A DNA stretch of 64,000 nucleotides from NCBI GenBank assembly GCA_001464735.1, contig LNDU01000045.1, forward strand, positions 1-64,000, read 5' to 3'. Below the pieces are notes generated by a model. It saw only the letters and a program-made list of their open reading frames with translations. It was not told the origin of the DNA and did not search any database. The position numbers were made by a program, and so were the translations under genes. Each line of letters begins with the position of its first letter. Within the stretch, counting starts at the first letter, position 1. Origin of the DNA: Nitrospira sp. Ga0074138. Its GTDB lineage: Bacteria; Nitrospirota; Nitrospiria; Nitrospirales; Nitrospiraceae. Of the stretch, positions 27,461 through 36,853 are shown in pieces.

Positions 27461-29773
27461 TTATTGCGGTAAACCAAACGTCTGCTTCATCCGTTCCCAG
27501 AGCCCGCCTCCATGCACTTCGCAATAGACCGTCGGTTCGGTCCCGGTGATGAAGAACTCAACTCTCTTCTCCGGACATTGCGACGTCGCGAGTTGTCCGC
27601 TTTTGGGATCAATCTTCCGCTGAACAACCCCAACGGGCGCCTCAAAATCAGGAGAATCACGTGGGATAAGCCGACTCGCCAGTTCACTCCAAATCGGTAG
27701 AGCTGCCTGGGCGCCGGTCAACTTGAGAGGGCGTTCATCGTCAAACCCGACCCACACACCGATCGCCATATCCGGTGTATAGCCGATGAACCAGGCATCC
27801 CGATACCCATCGGTTGTCCCGGTTTTGCCTGCCACTGGGCCATGCACTCCCAACACTCTGGCTTTGGCCCCAGTGCCATGGTCCACCACCCCTTTCAGCA
27901 ACGACGTAACGAGAAATGTCCCTTGTGGACTTGCCGCCTGACGCCGATCGAGCGGGGGACTCCAGATGGTCTCACCTTCTTCACCCACCATATTGGACAG
28001 CGCGACCGGATGGATGACCACGCCTCCATTGGCAAGCCCGGCGTAGGCGGATGTGATCTGAAGCAACGAGACTGAAGAACTCCCCAACGCCAGGGACAAA
28101 TCGTCCGCCACCGGTGTCGTGACCCCGAACGCGTGCAGCAGACTCGTGAGCGCCGTCATCCCAGTTCGATGTGCCGTCCGAACGGCGGGAACGTTCAAGG
28201 ACTGCTCAAGTGCCGTTCGAACCGTCACCGGCCCTCGATACTGCCGATCATAATTTTGAGGTGACCAGGACCCTGTGCCGGATTCCAAGGTCACCGGCTC
28301 ATCCACCAGTAAGGTTGCCGGAGTCAGTCCGGTCGTACCGTGGTCACGGGCTGCCTCAAATCCGGCCAGGTACACAAACGGCTTGAAGAGAGACCCCGCT
28401 GATCGATGCGCCTGCACCGCACGGTTGAATTGGCTCAGCTGATAGTTACGACCGCCGACCATCGCACGCACGTGACCGGTCTTGACATCCAGGACAACCG
28501 CCGCCCCCTGAAGTGGAGGCTCAACTCCAGCCAGGGGCGGATAGCTCTTTTCGAGTTTCGCCAATCCTTCATGCAACGCCCCTGCGACGATTCGCTGAGC
28601 CCTGGGATCAAGGGTCGAATAAATTCGTGCTCCATCTGGTATCTCCAACCCTCTCCCCTGATCGATTTCTCTGAGCAGATGATCGACAAAGTACGGCGCA
28701 TCGGTGAGGACATCCTGATTCAGCATCACCTTCACCGGCCGGTTCATGGCCTGGGCCACGGCCTCCTCCGTCAAGACCCCCTCGTCCTTCAATCGGCGAA
28801 GCACTACATTGCGACGCCTCGTAGCCTCCTCCACGTTTTTGACAGGGGAATAGGCATTCGGCCCCTTGATCAATCCAACGATCAGCGCGATTTCATCGAT
28901 CGACAAGTCGTCAAGATTCTTGCTGAAGTAGCGATGGGCGGCTTCTCCCACACCGTAGATCGAAACCGGTCCGGCTTGGCCAAGATAGATCTCATTCACA
29001 TAGCTCTCTAGAATCTCCTCTTTCCGATACTTGAACTCGAGCGCCATCGCAGCCATCACTTCCTGAAGTTTCCGCCCAATGGTTCGCTTGGAAGAATAGT
29101 AGAGATTCTTGGCTAACTGTTGGGTAAGCGTACTGCCTCCCTGCACAAGGGCGCCGCGAGTTATATCGATCCAAAACGCTCGAGCAATCGCGATGGGATC
29201 AACCCCGAAATGAGAAAAAAATCGACGATCCTCGACGGTCAGCAGCGTCTTGATCAGAGTGGGAGGGACACGGTCTAGGGGAATCCATTCCCGGACCTGC
29301 CTGGAGCCGGAGCGCATCCCACTGATCAACACCGGCTCGAGCGAGACCAAAGAAAGCGGGCGCCCATCGGACACGGACAACACCTCAGTGACGAAACCAT
29401 CGGCCAATTTCAAGCGGACCGATCGTGCAGGCAGTCGGGCCTCCTCCTGAGCATGAAGAAAGATCTCAATGGAGTCCTTGGTCGCAAAGTACTCACCAGC
29501 AACCCGCGGTGCCGCAGTGGCCGGCTTGTACTCCAACCGTTGCAGATGGTCGAGCAGTCCTGAATCGGCAGCGTGGATTCCCGGCGTTAAAAACAACGGG
29601 GCGCCATAGATCAGCAGGGGTGGATGCTCATCGCTTTTGGGAAGCGCCAAACTCGTTGAAAGAAACGCGCCATATCCTGCCACGAGAGCGAACACCACTC
29701 CGCAGACGATCAGGAACGGTAGAAGAAGCCGCCTCGCCAACGAAACGGCCCGAGCTGACGTTTGAATCGACAT
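27461..29773 (-). CDS. penicillin-binding protein 1B-like bifunctional enzyme
   Basis: A 770-residue class A PBP that polymerises and cross-links peptidoglycan. A short cytoplasmic tail and one helix (about residues 14-38) are followed by a UB2H-like domain (about 65-160), the GT51 glycosyltransferase with catalytic Glu181 in TVEDRRFFSHFG and QGGSTLTQQLAKN (211-223), and the transpeptidase with SLFK at 461-464, SLN and GKTGTTDGYRDAW. The start at 29773 was preferred to a 59-codon-longer frame since that extension has no signal-like feature and the shorter protein is normal length. The C-terminus has two Cys residues (a possible disulfide) and a short PASTA-less tail. Confidence 0.94.
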   Translation of the reverse strand: MSIQTSARAVSLARRLLLPFLIVCGVVFALVAGYGAFLSTSLALPKSDEHPPLLIYGAPLFLTPGIHAADSGLLDHLQRLEYKPATAAPRVAGEYFATKDSIEIFLHAQEEARLPARSVRLKLADGFVTEVLSVSDGRPLSLVSLEPVLISGMRSGSRQVREWIPLDRVPPTLIKTLLTVEDRRFFSHFGVDPIAIARAFWIDITRGALVQGGSTLTQQLAKNLYYSSKRTIGRKLQEVMAAMALEFKYRKEEILESYVNEIYLGQAGPVSIYGVGEAAHRYFSKNLDDLSIDEIALIVGLIKGPNAYSPVKNVEEATRRRNVVLRRLKDEGVLTEEAVAQAMNRPVKVMLNQDVLTDAPYFVDHLLREIDQGRGLEIPDGARIYSTLDPRAQRIVAGALHEGLAKLEKSYPPLAGVEPPLQGAAVVLDVKTGHVRAMVGGRNYQLSQFNRAVQAHRSAGSLFKPFVYLAGFEAARDHGTTGLTPATLLVDEPVTLESGTGSWSPQNYDRQYRGPVTVRTALEQSLNVPAVRTAHRTGMTALTSLLHAFGVTTPVADDLSLALGSSSVSLLQITSAYAGLANGGVVIHPVALSNMVGEEGETIWSPPLDRRQAASPQGTFLVTSLLKGVVDHGTGAKARVLGVHGPVAGKTGTTDGYRDAWFIGYTPDMAIGVWVGFDDERPLKLTGAQAALPIWSELASRLIPRDSPDFEAPVGVVQRKIDPKSGQLATSQCPEKRVEFFITGTEPTVYCEVHGGGLWERMKQTFGLPQ

Positions 29774-30118
29774 AGTGTCAGGGTACCTTGTGTCTTCAGA
29801 CAAGAAAATTGTGTAAGAGATTACCAGATTCAGGAAGTCTGCGAGGAAGAACTTATGACACGCCCAAAAGCGTAAGAACTTCCTGAAGCCTTGTGCAATC
29901 TGCGCACATGTGGCCGGCGTAAGCGGTGCCGTCCCTGTCGGCGTTGCCACACTTCATGCGATGTGTGTCGCACGTGGGCTGGCACCGCCTCCAGCGCATT
30001 CCTGGCGGAATCAATACAGTTGAACACAATCCGCACCGCCTCACGGTGCCGGGAATCGAGGGCACAGACTGATCAGCGAGGTGGGAGAGAGCCAATCTAG
30101 ACCGCTCAGGTCGGCTGA
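29774..30118. other. gap between PBP1B gene and giant-protein gene
   Basis: About 345 bases. It contains a cysteine-rich minus-strand frame (listed separately with low confidence). The stretch after 29774, just upstream of the PBP start, is A+T-richer (ACAAGAAAATTGTGTAAGAG) and probably holds its promoter. Confidence 0.35.
29853..30095 (-). CDS. possible small cysteine-rich protein
   Basis: An 80-codon frame starting with TTG. It contains CGLC, CQPTC, and CADC, which would suit a small zinc-binding protein, and ends TRLQEVLTLLGVS. There is no Shine-Dalgarno sequence. The opposite strand also codes a cysteine-rich frame over the same bases, so this may be a composition effect. It lies between the end of the giant gene and the PBP gene. 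Confidence 0.25.
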   Translation of the reverse strand: MALSHLADQSVPSIPGTVRRCGLCSTVLIPPGMRWRRCQPTCDTHRMKCGNADRDGTAYAGHMCADCTRLQEVLTLLGVS

Positions 30119-33100
30119 TTAGGGCTTGCGGTCAGGCGGAAGTCCGAGGTCGAGCAAATGTTTCAGCCCCTTGAATTCGGTGGCTTCTGCGTGCTGATCC
30201 TGTTCTACTTCTTTACGACGGCGTTCCCGCTCGCTGCGGCTGCCCCCTAACACCGGCAGCGGGTCAAAGTGTCGCCAGGCCGGCATGGTCGCCATGAAAC
30301 TCGCCAGCAGGGTGCCGCTGCGGAGGGCCCACGCGACGAAACCGGCCGACAAGGTGGTCCCCGTCAGCGCGGCGATCCGCGCCGTAATCGCATGCTGCTC
30401 TTGGGACACGCCCATAGCCCGCTCTAGCGAGGCCGTCATTTCATCGAGTTTGGAGAACAGGAGATCGCTCACCGACTGAGATTCCTTGTCTGGTTCAGAT
30501 TCTGGCGTTGGAGTCGCTTCCTCGGGAATCCCGGTCAAGAGCAGCCTTCTGGTTTCGTCAATCCAGTGGAAGAGCACCGAATCCTTCACCACATCGATCG
30601 TTTCTCTCGGTTCCTCAGGCCTGATAACCATCAGGCGCTCCGTCGGCGATGGCAGAACGGTTGCAGAATGAGATTCCACTGGCGCAGAGCGTGAATCTGG
30701 CAATACCGGAGCCTGAGGGAGTGCGTCTGTTGGCGGCTCGGCGGGGCCCGAGGGGCGCGAAGGCACCGGTCCTGGACCAGTCGGACTCAGCGGGGCCGTC
30801 GGGAGCAGGACCGGCGGGATAAGCGGAGTCGTTGGGGTGGGTGGCAGTCCTTCTGCCACATCCGTCACCGTCACCTGGATCGTCTGGGTCGTGCTCGCCC
30901 CCTGGCTATCGATGACTTGCACCTGCACGACATACACGTTGTCGCCATTCGCGTCAGTGGCCACTTCAAAATCGGGAGGCGCCGTAAAGTTCAACGCGCC
31001 GGTGGCGGCATTGATCGTGAATAGCGCTTGATCCACTCCCCCGCTGATGCTGTAGGTCAGCGCCTGCGCCGGCAGATCCACATCCGCCCCAGTCACGATC
31101 GTGACCGCGCTGACATTCTCCGCCACGTTGATCGCCGCCGTGGCGCCGCCCCCGTTACTCGTAATCGTGGGTGTATCATTTACCGGCGTGATCGTCAGGG
31201 TCATGGTTGTGGGGCCGAGGGTCCCCCCAGCCCCATCATTGACCGTAAACGTGAAGCTGTCGCTCGTCGTCTCAGATCCGTCATGCACATAGACCAGCCG
31301 ATTGGAGGCAATATCCGCTTGCGTAAAGGTGGTCGCGGACACACCAGGGGCGGTCGTCAGTTCCAGTCGTCCATAGGCCGGACCGGTCCCAATGGTGTAC
31401 GTCAACTGAGCGGCCGTATTATCTACATCTGTCACGGCCAACTCGCTGCTATCGATCGTATCCGTGCCGCCATCAGCCACCGTGCTGCCGGTGTTGGCAC
31501 CCAAGATTGGCGCATCGTTCACCGCCGTCACCGTCACGGTCACCGTGGCGGTTTCGGCCACCCCCCCGCTCGTGATGGTGTAGGTAAAGCTGTCGGTCCC
31601 GTTGAAGTTCGCGGTGGGCGTATAGGTCACGGTCCCGTTGGCCAGGAACGTCACCGTCCCGTTCGCCCCTTGCGTCACGCTCGTCAGCACCGGCGTGCCC
31701 TCGAAGCTATCTGCCGTGGCCCCGTTCGTGCCCGTGAGCACGTTCGCACTGATCGCGGTATCCTCCGCCGTCGTCAAACTGTCGTTGGTGATGTCCGCCA
31801 CCGCCGTCACGGTCAGCGTGATCACGTGGGTGGTGCTGGTGCCCGCATCATCGGTGAGGGTCACGGTGAAGCTGTCCGTCCCGTTGTAGTCGGCATTCGG
31901 CGTGTAGCTCCACAGGCCCGTCGCCGGATCGATGCTCGCCGTCCCGTTCGTCGCGCTCGTGGTCACGGTAAACACCGTGCCGTCGCTCAGCCCGTCCGCA
32001 TCGGTCGCCGTCAGGGTCCCCGTCAGGGTCGTGTCTTCATTGCCCGTCCCGCTCGTGCCCCCTGTCACGATCGTGGGATCGTTCACCGCCGTCACATTGA
32101 CGGTGAGAGTATTCGGCACCGCATCGTAGGCGTTGTTGCTATCACGGACCGAGAAGGTGACGCTCGCATAGCCGGTGCCATTGGCATTCGCGGCCGGTGT
32201 AAAGACGAGATTCCCCGCCGTAATGTCGGCCACGGTGATGACCTGGCCCGCTGTCACGGCTACCCCAGACAGCGTCAAACTGCCGGCGCTCGGAAGCGTG
32301 TCAATCCGCACCGCACTCAGACTGTCACCCGCATCCACATCGCTGAACCCGAAATTGGCCGTGGTCAATGTATGGGAGGTATCCTCGTTGACCGTGACGG
32401 TGGCATCGGCGCCGGTTGGGGCTTCGTTCACGTTGGTCAGGGTGATCGTAAACGTCTCGTCGTAGGTCAGCCCGCCCGCGTCCGTCACCCGCACGATCAC
32501 GCTGTGGCTCGTCGCCGCTTCGTAGTTCAGCAGCGTGCTATTCGCCACGGTGATCTCACCAGTCATGGCATTGACGGCAAACCGCCCGCCCGCAGAGTCG
32601 GTGAGGCTGTAGCTGAACGTCTCACTGGCATCTGAGTCTTCTGCAGTAACAAAGCCAACATGGCTGCCGTTGGCACTATTTTCGTCAATTGACAGTTGTG
32701 CATTCACGGCGCCGGTAGTAAATCCAGTCCCGCTTGCATGCGCGATGCTGAGGTTGTTTCCACTGACGATCTCAACAACCTGATTCGAACCATTGAAACC
32801 GTCCATCTGCCAGTTGGCAACCAGACCGACGGCGGCGGCTTCTGCCGGTGTCAGACCGAGTTCTTGCTGGTAATACTGGCCAATCTCACCGGCAGTGCGA
32901 ACATCGTTCCAGATGCGGACGTCATAGATGGTACCGGAAAAGTACTGAGTTGAGTCATACCCGCTGTTTTGGGCATCCTGCTCTTGCCCGAAGACGAACT
33001 GACCATTGGTCGTGTCAAGCGAGGAGCCCGCACTCAGCCCAGTACCTGATTCAATGAAGATCCCGTCAATATAGACGGACCAATCACCGGCGGTGCTATC

Positions 33101-36100
33101 CCAGGTCACTGACAGCGTATGAACGGTACCATCCACCAGGGCCGCCCGATAATCGATTGCACTTGCAGACGCCACAGTACTGGCACCAAAATCGATCTCA
33201 AGGTTATTTGACGGATCATCAAGCTGGATGCTGAGTTCGTCTCCGGCGGGGTTGTTGAAGGACATCAACACCGTCTCAAGAGGTAGATCATTGGCAGCGA
33301 AACGAATCTCCACGGTCGTGGCTGTCAGCGACTGTGACAAACCCGTATCCGAAATCAAATAGGCATCATTTCCACCATCCGTATTGAGTTCGATACCGCT
33401 CGACAGATCTGTCGGTGCATCATTGACGCCGCTGACGGTGACCGTCGTGTCGTAGTTGGCGCTGGTGCCGCCATCGCCGTCGGTCAACACATAGCGGACC
33501 GTACGAGCCCCAGTCGTGGGGGCATTGGTGTCCGTGTTCTGGTAGGTGATGTTCTTGACCAAGGCCGTCACCGCCGTGGGGGTGGCATTGCTGTTCAGCG
33601 TGATGACGAGGTTGCTGCCGCTGCTGCCCCCGGTGAAGGTGCCGATGGTGGTGCCGCCATAGGTGACATTGCTGCCGCTCACGCCGATCTGGCCTGCGCT
33701 GGTGCCCTGATTGCGAATGCTCAGGACATCTTCCGCGCTGTCGCCACCAGCAGGAATCGAGACGGTCAACGTCCCGGTATCGAAGTTGGTGCTGTCTACA
33801 TCAGACACCAGCGCATTGCTACTCTGTTCAATGACCAGAGGCCCATCGCCTTCGCTATAGCTCAGGCTGTCCCCACTCAAGCTCGTGATCGTCGGCGCGT
33901 CGTTGACTGGATCCACCAGGATGTGGACCGTCGCCACATTGGACAAATTGGTCCCGTCACTAACCTGATACGTAAAGGAGTCGGTCCCAGAGAAATTCGC
34001 GGCTGGTGTATAGGAAAAGGATCCGTCGGGGTTCAGGGTGAACGCACTGGCATGGGAAGGCCCGGTCACCATGATGATCGACAAGGTGTCGCCATCCGCG
34101 TCATAGTCGTTCCCCAGGACTCCTGAACCCGACACCGTGAGGGTCGTGTCTTCATTGACTCGATAGGTGGCCCATTGGGGAGTCTGTCCTGGAACTCCGC
34201 CTCCAAGCGTCCCATCAGAATTGGCCGTCAGATTGTCCGCTGTGGTTCCAGTGTTCTCATTAAACTTCCAGTAGCCGAGAAGCCCCGTCTCTGATCCGGT
34301 CAACGTACCGTTCAGATCACCGGCGATCTGTCCGGCTGTACGCACCACATTCCACACCTGCGCTTCGCTGATCTGACCATTGAAATACTGGTTTGCCGGA
34401 TTGTTCTCACGACCGCCGATTCGAAGGCTATCTTTGGTCGGATGGGCATCGCCGATCGTACCTGACCCAGCGAAGGTCTCCACCGCGACCCCATTCACAT
34501 AACTCGTGATGGTGCCGTTATCATACGTCACTGCGATATGCGTCCAGACATTCACCGGAATCACCACACCGGTATCATGCCAGCCCCAGCCGGGGTTGGT
34601 ATTCGCAAAAGCCCATTTAAGGCTCCCATCGGAATCCAAACCAACTTCGTACTCCCCTTCCTTGTTGATGATTATTTGCGTGGCTTGAGATGAAGGCTCC
34701 CTGTTGATCCAGGCCTCCATCGTCATCGTGTCCGTGACTTCGTAGACCACTCCGCTTCCCATATCGACGAAATCATCCACACCATCGAACGTGAGCCCGG
34801 CCCGGTCGTCTGCGGCCACAGGAGTCTCGTTCACGTTCGTCAGATTGATGGTAAAGGTCTCGTCGTAGGTCAGCCCGCCCGCGTCCGTCACCCGCACAGT
34901 CACGCTGTGATTCGCCGCCGCTTCGTAGTTCAGCAGAGTCCCATCGGCCACCGTAATCTCGCCCGTGCTGCTGTTGATGGCAAATCGTCCGCCGGCGCTA
35001 TCCGTAAAGCTGTAGGTCTTGGTATCACCCGTATCTGGATCCGTCCCACTCACGGTCCCCACCACCGTCCCGTTCGCCGCGTTCTCCGCCACCGTATTTG
35101 CTGACAAGCTCAAGTCCACCGGCGCATCGTTGACAGCCGTCACGGTCACATCTACGGTATCCGTGGCACTGGAGAAGGCCGTGGTCCCACCATTGCTCGC
35201 CGTGCTCACCTTCGTCCCCGCCGTGCCGCTCGTCTGGTCCCAGGCCCGCACCGTCAGCGCCGCGCTACTCGTCCCGTTGTAATTGGCATTCGGCGCAAAA
35301 TACAGCCGCGTACTGGCATTGTCCGCAAGGAGCAGCGCTGAGGTGTTGCTCACCGTGCCCACCGCCGTCCACGTCGTGCCCCCGTTCCGCGTGTAGTACC
35401 AGATCCCATTCGTCTGGTTGCTGCCTGTAATCGCGAGCCCCTTGGACGCTCCACTGTCCACATCGGTGATGCCTCCGGTGAAGGCGCTGATCAGCGAGCC
35501 CACCGCCCCGCTCGGCGCCCCCGCATCTTCCCCCACGGTGAGTGACAACGCCGTATCCGCCAACACCGGCGCATCGTTGACCGCACTGACCGTCACCGTC
35601 GTGTCATAGTTCGGACTGGTGCCCCCGTCCCCATCGGTCAGCACAAACCGCACGGTACGGGCCCCCGTCGTCGGCGCATTGGTGTCGGTATTCTGATAGG
35701 TGATGTTTCGCACCAGCGCGGTGACCGCCGTTGGCGTGGCGCTGCTGTTCAACGTGATGACGAGGTTCGCGCCGCCGCTGCCCCCAGTGAACGTCCCAAT
35801 GGTCACGCCCCCGTAGGTCACGTTGCTCCCGCTCACGCCGATCTGGCCCGCCCCGGTGCCTTGGTTCCGGATGCTCAGCACATCTTCCGCGCTGTCGCCC
35901 CCGGCCGGGATGGAGACGGTTAAGGTCCCGGTGTCGAAGTTCGTGCTATCGACATCGGCAACCACCGCGTTGCCACTTTCAATCACCACCGCCCCGGCCC
36001 CCTCGCTGTACGCCCGGCTGTCGCCGCTGAGATTGGAGATGGTGGGAGGCGTCTCGCCAGCCAGCAGGCCAAGCCAATCAAGCTGCAATTCGTCGGTCAC

Positions 36101-36853
36101 AACGAGCTGCGTCTCAATGGTGCCGATCTCCGTTTCCAGCATCCAGTCACCGCCCAGCAACGCGTGACCGGTGGCGTCCGTGCTCGCGGCGACGTCGGCG
36201 CCAGTCAACTGACCCAGCAACGTGGCCGCCGCTTGCCCATCCTGGCCTCCGGCGAAATTGCATCCATAGACAAGAATATCGGCCTGTTCCGATAAGGCTT
36301 CCCGGATCGTGGCCAGCTCGCCGGCATACGCCCCGGACATGGACTCGGCGGTAAGCGTGCCGGCACCAAGCTGCAACTCCCCGGAGCTACCATGCGAGAT
36401 GAGGTGGATGGCATCGATTCCGGTCCTGTCTGAAAGAGCGCTCGCCATCTGTTGCACGCCATCCCGGCTGGCATCGAGCATGATGACTTCAATGTTCAGA
36501 TCCAGCCCGCTGAGGAGTTCGCGATAATTCGGCACGGTCGGATCGATGAAGACAATCTCCGTCCTGGACTCGCCAGGGGAATAGGTCATAATGGCTTGAA
36601 GGAGTTCTTGCGACTCATTCTCTATAGCGGTTGGCTCTATACCACCTTCTGCGGACACCGCCGATTCGGCCTGGTCCTGCGCAACTTGTGCTTGACTGAC
36701 TTCCGCCGCCGTGGCTGTAGCGGCCGCATCGAACATCAGGCGGGATTCGAGCGAGAGCAGGGATGCCTGGACTCGGAAGGTGCCCGGAGCCTTTGGAGTC
36801 GGCTCCGGTCTGTCATTCTGCTGTGGCGCTGTGCGTTTTTTTTGCCCGAACAT
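30119..36853 (-). CDS. giant DUF4347/LamG/cadherin-repeat surface protein
   Basis: A 2244-residue protein, last gene of a minus-strand export train. Order: an N-terminal LEPR-like motif LESRLMFDAA (35-44); a DUF4347 domain (about 95-265) with SHG (His154) and YGCN (Cys198), a caspase-like pair; two near-identical modules of about 155 residues; cadherin-type repeats; two concanavalin/LamG-like domains (about 675-885 and 1150-1385); a chain of Ig-like/VCBS repeats marked by YNGTDSFT and VNDAP; a Pro-rich linker; and a C-terminal helix LSAGFVAWALRSGTLLASFM with a charged tail. The ATG has GAGGGGG upstream. Probably a surface or secreted adhesin. The C-terminus is not RTX-like, which argues for a non-classical route. 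Export through the neighbouring genes is inferred. Confidence 0.9.
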   Translation of the reverse strand: MFGQKKRTAPQQNDRPEPTPKAPGTFRVQASLLSLESRLMFDAAATATAAEVSQAQVAQDQAESAVSAEGGIEPTAIENESQELLQAIMTYSPGESRTEIVFIDPTVPNYRELLSGLDLNIEVIMLDASRDGVQQMASALSDRTGIDAIHLISHGSSGELQLGAGTLTAESMSGAYAGELATIREALSEQADILVYGCNFAGGQDGQAAATLLGQLTGADVAASTDATGHALLGGDWMLETEIGTIETQLVVTDELQLDWLGLLAGETPPTISNLSGDSRAYSEGAGAVVIESGNAVVADVDSTNFDTGTLTVSIPAGGDSAEDVLSIRNQGTGAGQIGVSGSNVTYGGVTIGTFTGGSGGANLVITLNSSATPTAVTALVRNITYQNTDTNAPTTGARTVRFVLTDGDGGTSPNYDTTVTVSAVNDAPVLADTALSLTVGEDAGAPSGAVGSLISAFTGGITDVDSGASKGLAITGSNQTNGIWYYTRNGGTTWTAVGTVSNTSALLLADNASTRLYFAPNANYNGTSSAALTVRAWDQTSGTAGTKVSTASNGGTTAFSSATDTVDVTVTAVNDAPVDLSLSANTVAENAANGTVVGTVSGTDPDTGDTKTYSFTDSAGGRFAINSSTGEITVADGTLLNYEAAANHSVTVRVTDAGGLTYDETFTINLTNVNETPVAADDRAGLTFDGVDDFVDMGSGVVYEVTDTMTMEAWINREPSSQATQIIINKEGEYEVGLDSDGSLKWAFANTNPGWGWHDTGVVIPVNVWTHIAVTYDNGTITSYVNGVAVETFAGSGTIGDAHPTKDSLRIGGRENNPANQYFNGQISEAQVWNVVRTAGQIAGDLNGTLTGSETGLLGYWKFNENTGTTADNLTANSDGTLGGGVPGQTPQWATYRVNEDTTLTVSGSGVLGNDYDADGDTLSIIMVTGPSHASAFTLNPDGSFSYTPAANFSGTDSFTYQVSDGTNLSNVATVHILVDPVNDAPTITSLSGDSLSYSEGDGPLVIEQSSNALVSDVDSTNFDTGTLTVSIPAGGDSAEDVLSIRNQGTSAGQIGVSGSNVTYGGTTIGTFTGGSSGSNLVITLNSNATPTAVTALVKNITYQNTDTNAPTTGARTVRYVLTDGDGGTSANYDTTVTVSGVNDAPTDLSSGIELNTDGGNDAYLISDTGLSQSLTATTVEIRFAANDLPLETVLMSFNNPAGDELSIQLDDPSNNLEIDFGASTVASASAIDYRAALVDGTVHTLSVTWDSTAGDWSVYIDGIFIESGTGLSAGSSLDTTNGQFVFGQEQDAQNSGYDSTQYFSGTIYDVRIWNDVRTAGEIGQYYQQELGLTPAEAAAVGLVANWQMDGFNGSNQVVEIVSGNNLSIAHASGTGFTTGAVNAQLSIDENSANGSHVGFVTAEDSDASETFSYSLTDSAGGRFAVNAMTGEITVANSTLLNYEAATSHSVIVRVTDAGGLTYDETFTITLTNVNEAPTGADATVTVNEDTSHTLTTANFGFSDVDAGDSLSAVRIDTLPSAGSLTLSGVAVTAGQVITVADITAGNLVFTPAANANGTGYASVTFSVRDSNNAYDAVPNTLTVNVTAVNDPTIVTGGTSGTGNEDTTLTGTLTATDADGLSDGTVFTVTTSATNGTASIDPATGLWSYTPNADYNGTDSFTVTLTDDAGTSTTHVITLTVTAVADITNDSLTTAEDTAISANVLTGTNGATADSFEGTPVLTSVTQGANGTVTFLANGTVTYTPTANFNGTDSFTYTITSGGVAETATVTVTVTAVNDAPILGANTGSTVADGGTDTIDSSELAVTDVDNTAAQLTYTIGTGPAYGRLELTTAPGVSATTFTQADIASNRLVYVHDGSETTSDSFTFTVNDGAGGTLGPTTMTLTITPVNDTPTITSNGGGATAAINVAENVSAVTIVTGADVDLPAQALTYSISGGVDQALFTINAATGALNFTAPPDFEVATDANGDNVYVVQVQVIDSQGASTTQTIQVTVTDVAEGLPPTPTTPLIPPVLLPTAPLSPTGPGPVPSRPSGPAEPPTDALPQAPVLPDSRSAPVESHSATVLPSPTERLMVIRPEEPRETIDVVKDSVLFHWIDETRRLLLTGIPEEATPTPESEPDKESQSVSDLLFSKLDEMTASLERAMGVSQEQHAITARIAALTGTTLSAGFVAWALRSGTLLASFMATMPAWRHFDPLPVLGGSRSERERRRKEVEQDQHAEATEFKGLKHLLDLGLPPDRKP
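32421..32615 (-). repeat. cadherin-type module, copy B
   Basis: DNA coding for the cadherin-like module (GEITVANSTLLNYEAATSHSV). It is closely similar to 34826-35020, with a shared run of about 40 identical bases that codes YDETFTI and its approach. Confidence 0.6.
33417..33893 (-). repeat. internal module repeat, copy B
   Basis: DNA coding for the second copy of a module of about 155 residues (DSTNFDTGTLTVSIPAGG to NYDTTVTVSGVNDAP). The protein is nearly the same as copy A, but the DNA differs at many third positions. Confidence 0.75.
34826..35020 (-). repeat. cadherin-type module, copy A
   Basis: DNA coding for the first cadherin-like copy (GEITVADGTLLNYEAAANHSV), paired with 32421-32615. 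Confidence 0.6.
35573..36036 (-). repeat. internal module repeat, copy A
   Basis: First copy of the module of about 155 residues, directly after the DUF4347 domain. It pairs with 33417-33893. Confidence 0.75.

Noticed and set aside
29891-30100. Cysteine-rich plus frame opposite the small cysteine-rich minus frame
   Set aside because: Both strands give Cys-rich frames because of TGC/GCA-rich DNA, and this one lacks a ribosome-binding site.
31028-32635. A 535-codon plus-strand frame inside the giant gene
   Set aside because: It is the antisense of the repeat region of the giant protein; its Arg/His/Gly-rich composition comes from the complementary strand of Thr/Val/Asp codons. No ribosome-binding site.
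30119-36853. The giant protein as a classical RTX type 1 substrate
   Set aside because: No GGxGxDxxx nonapeptide repeats are visible and the C-terminus is a membrane helix with a charged tail, so an RTX label was not used.
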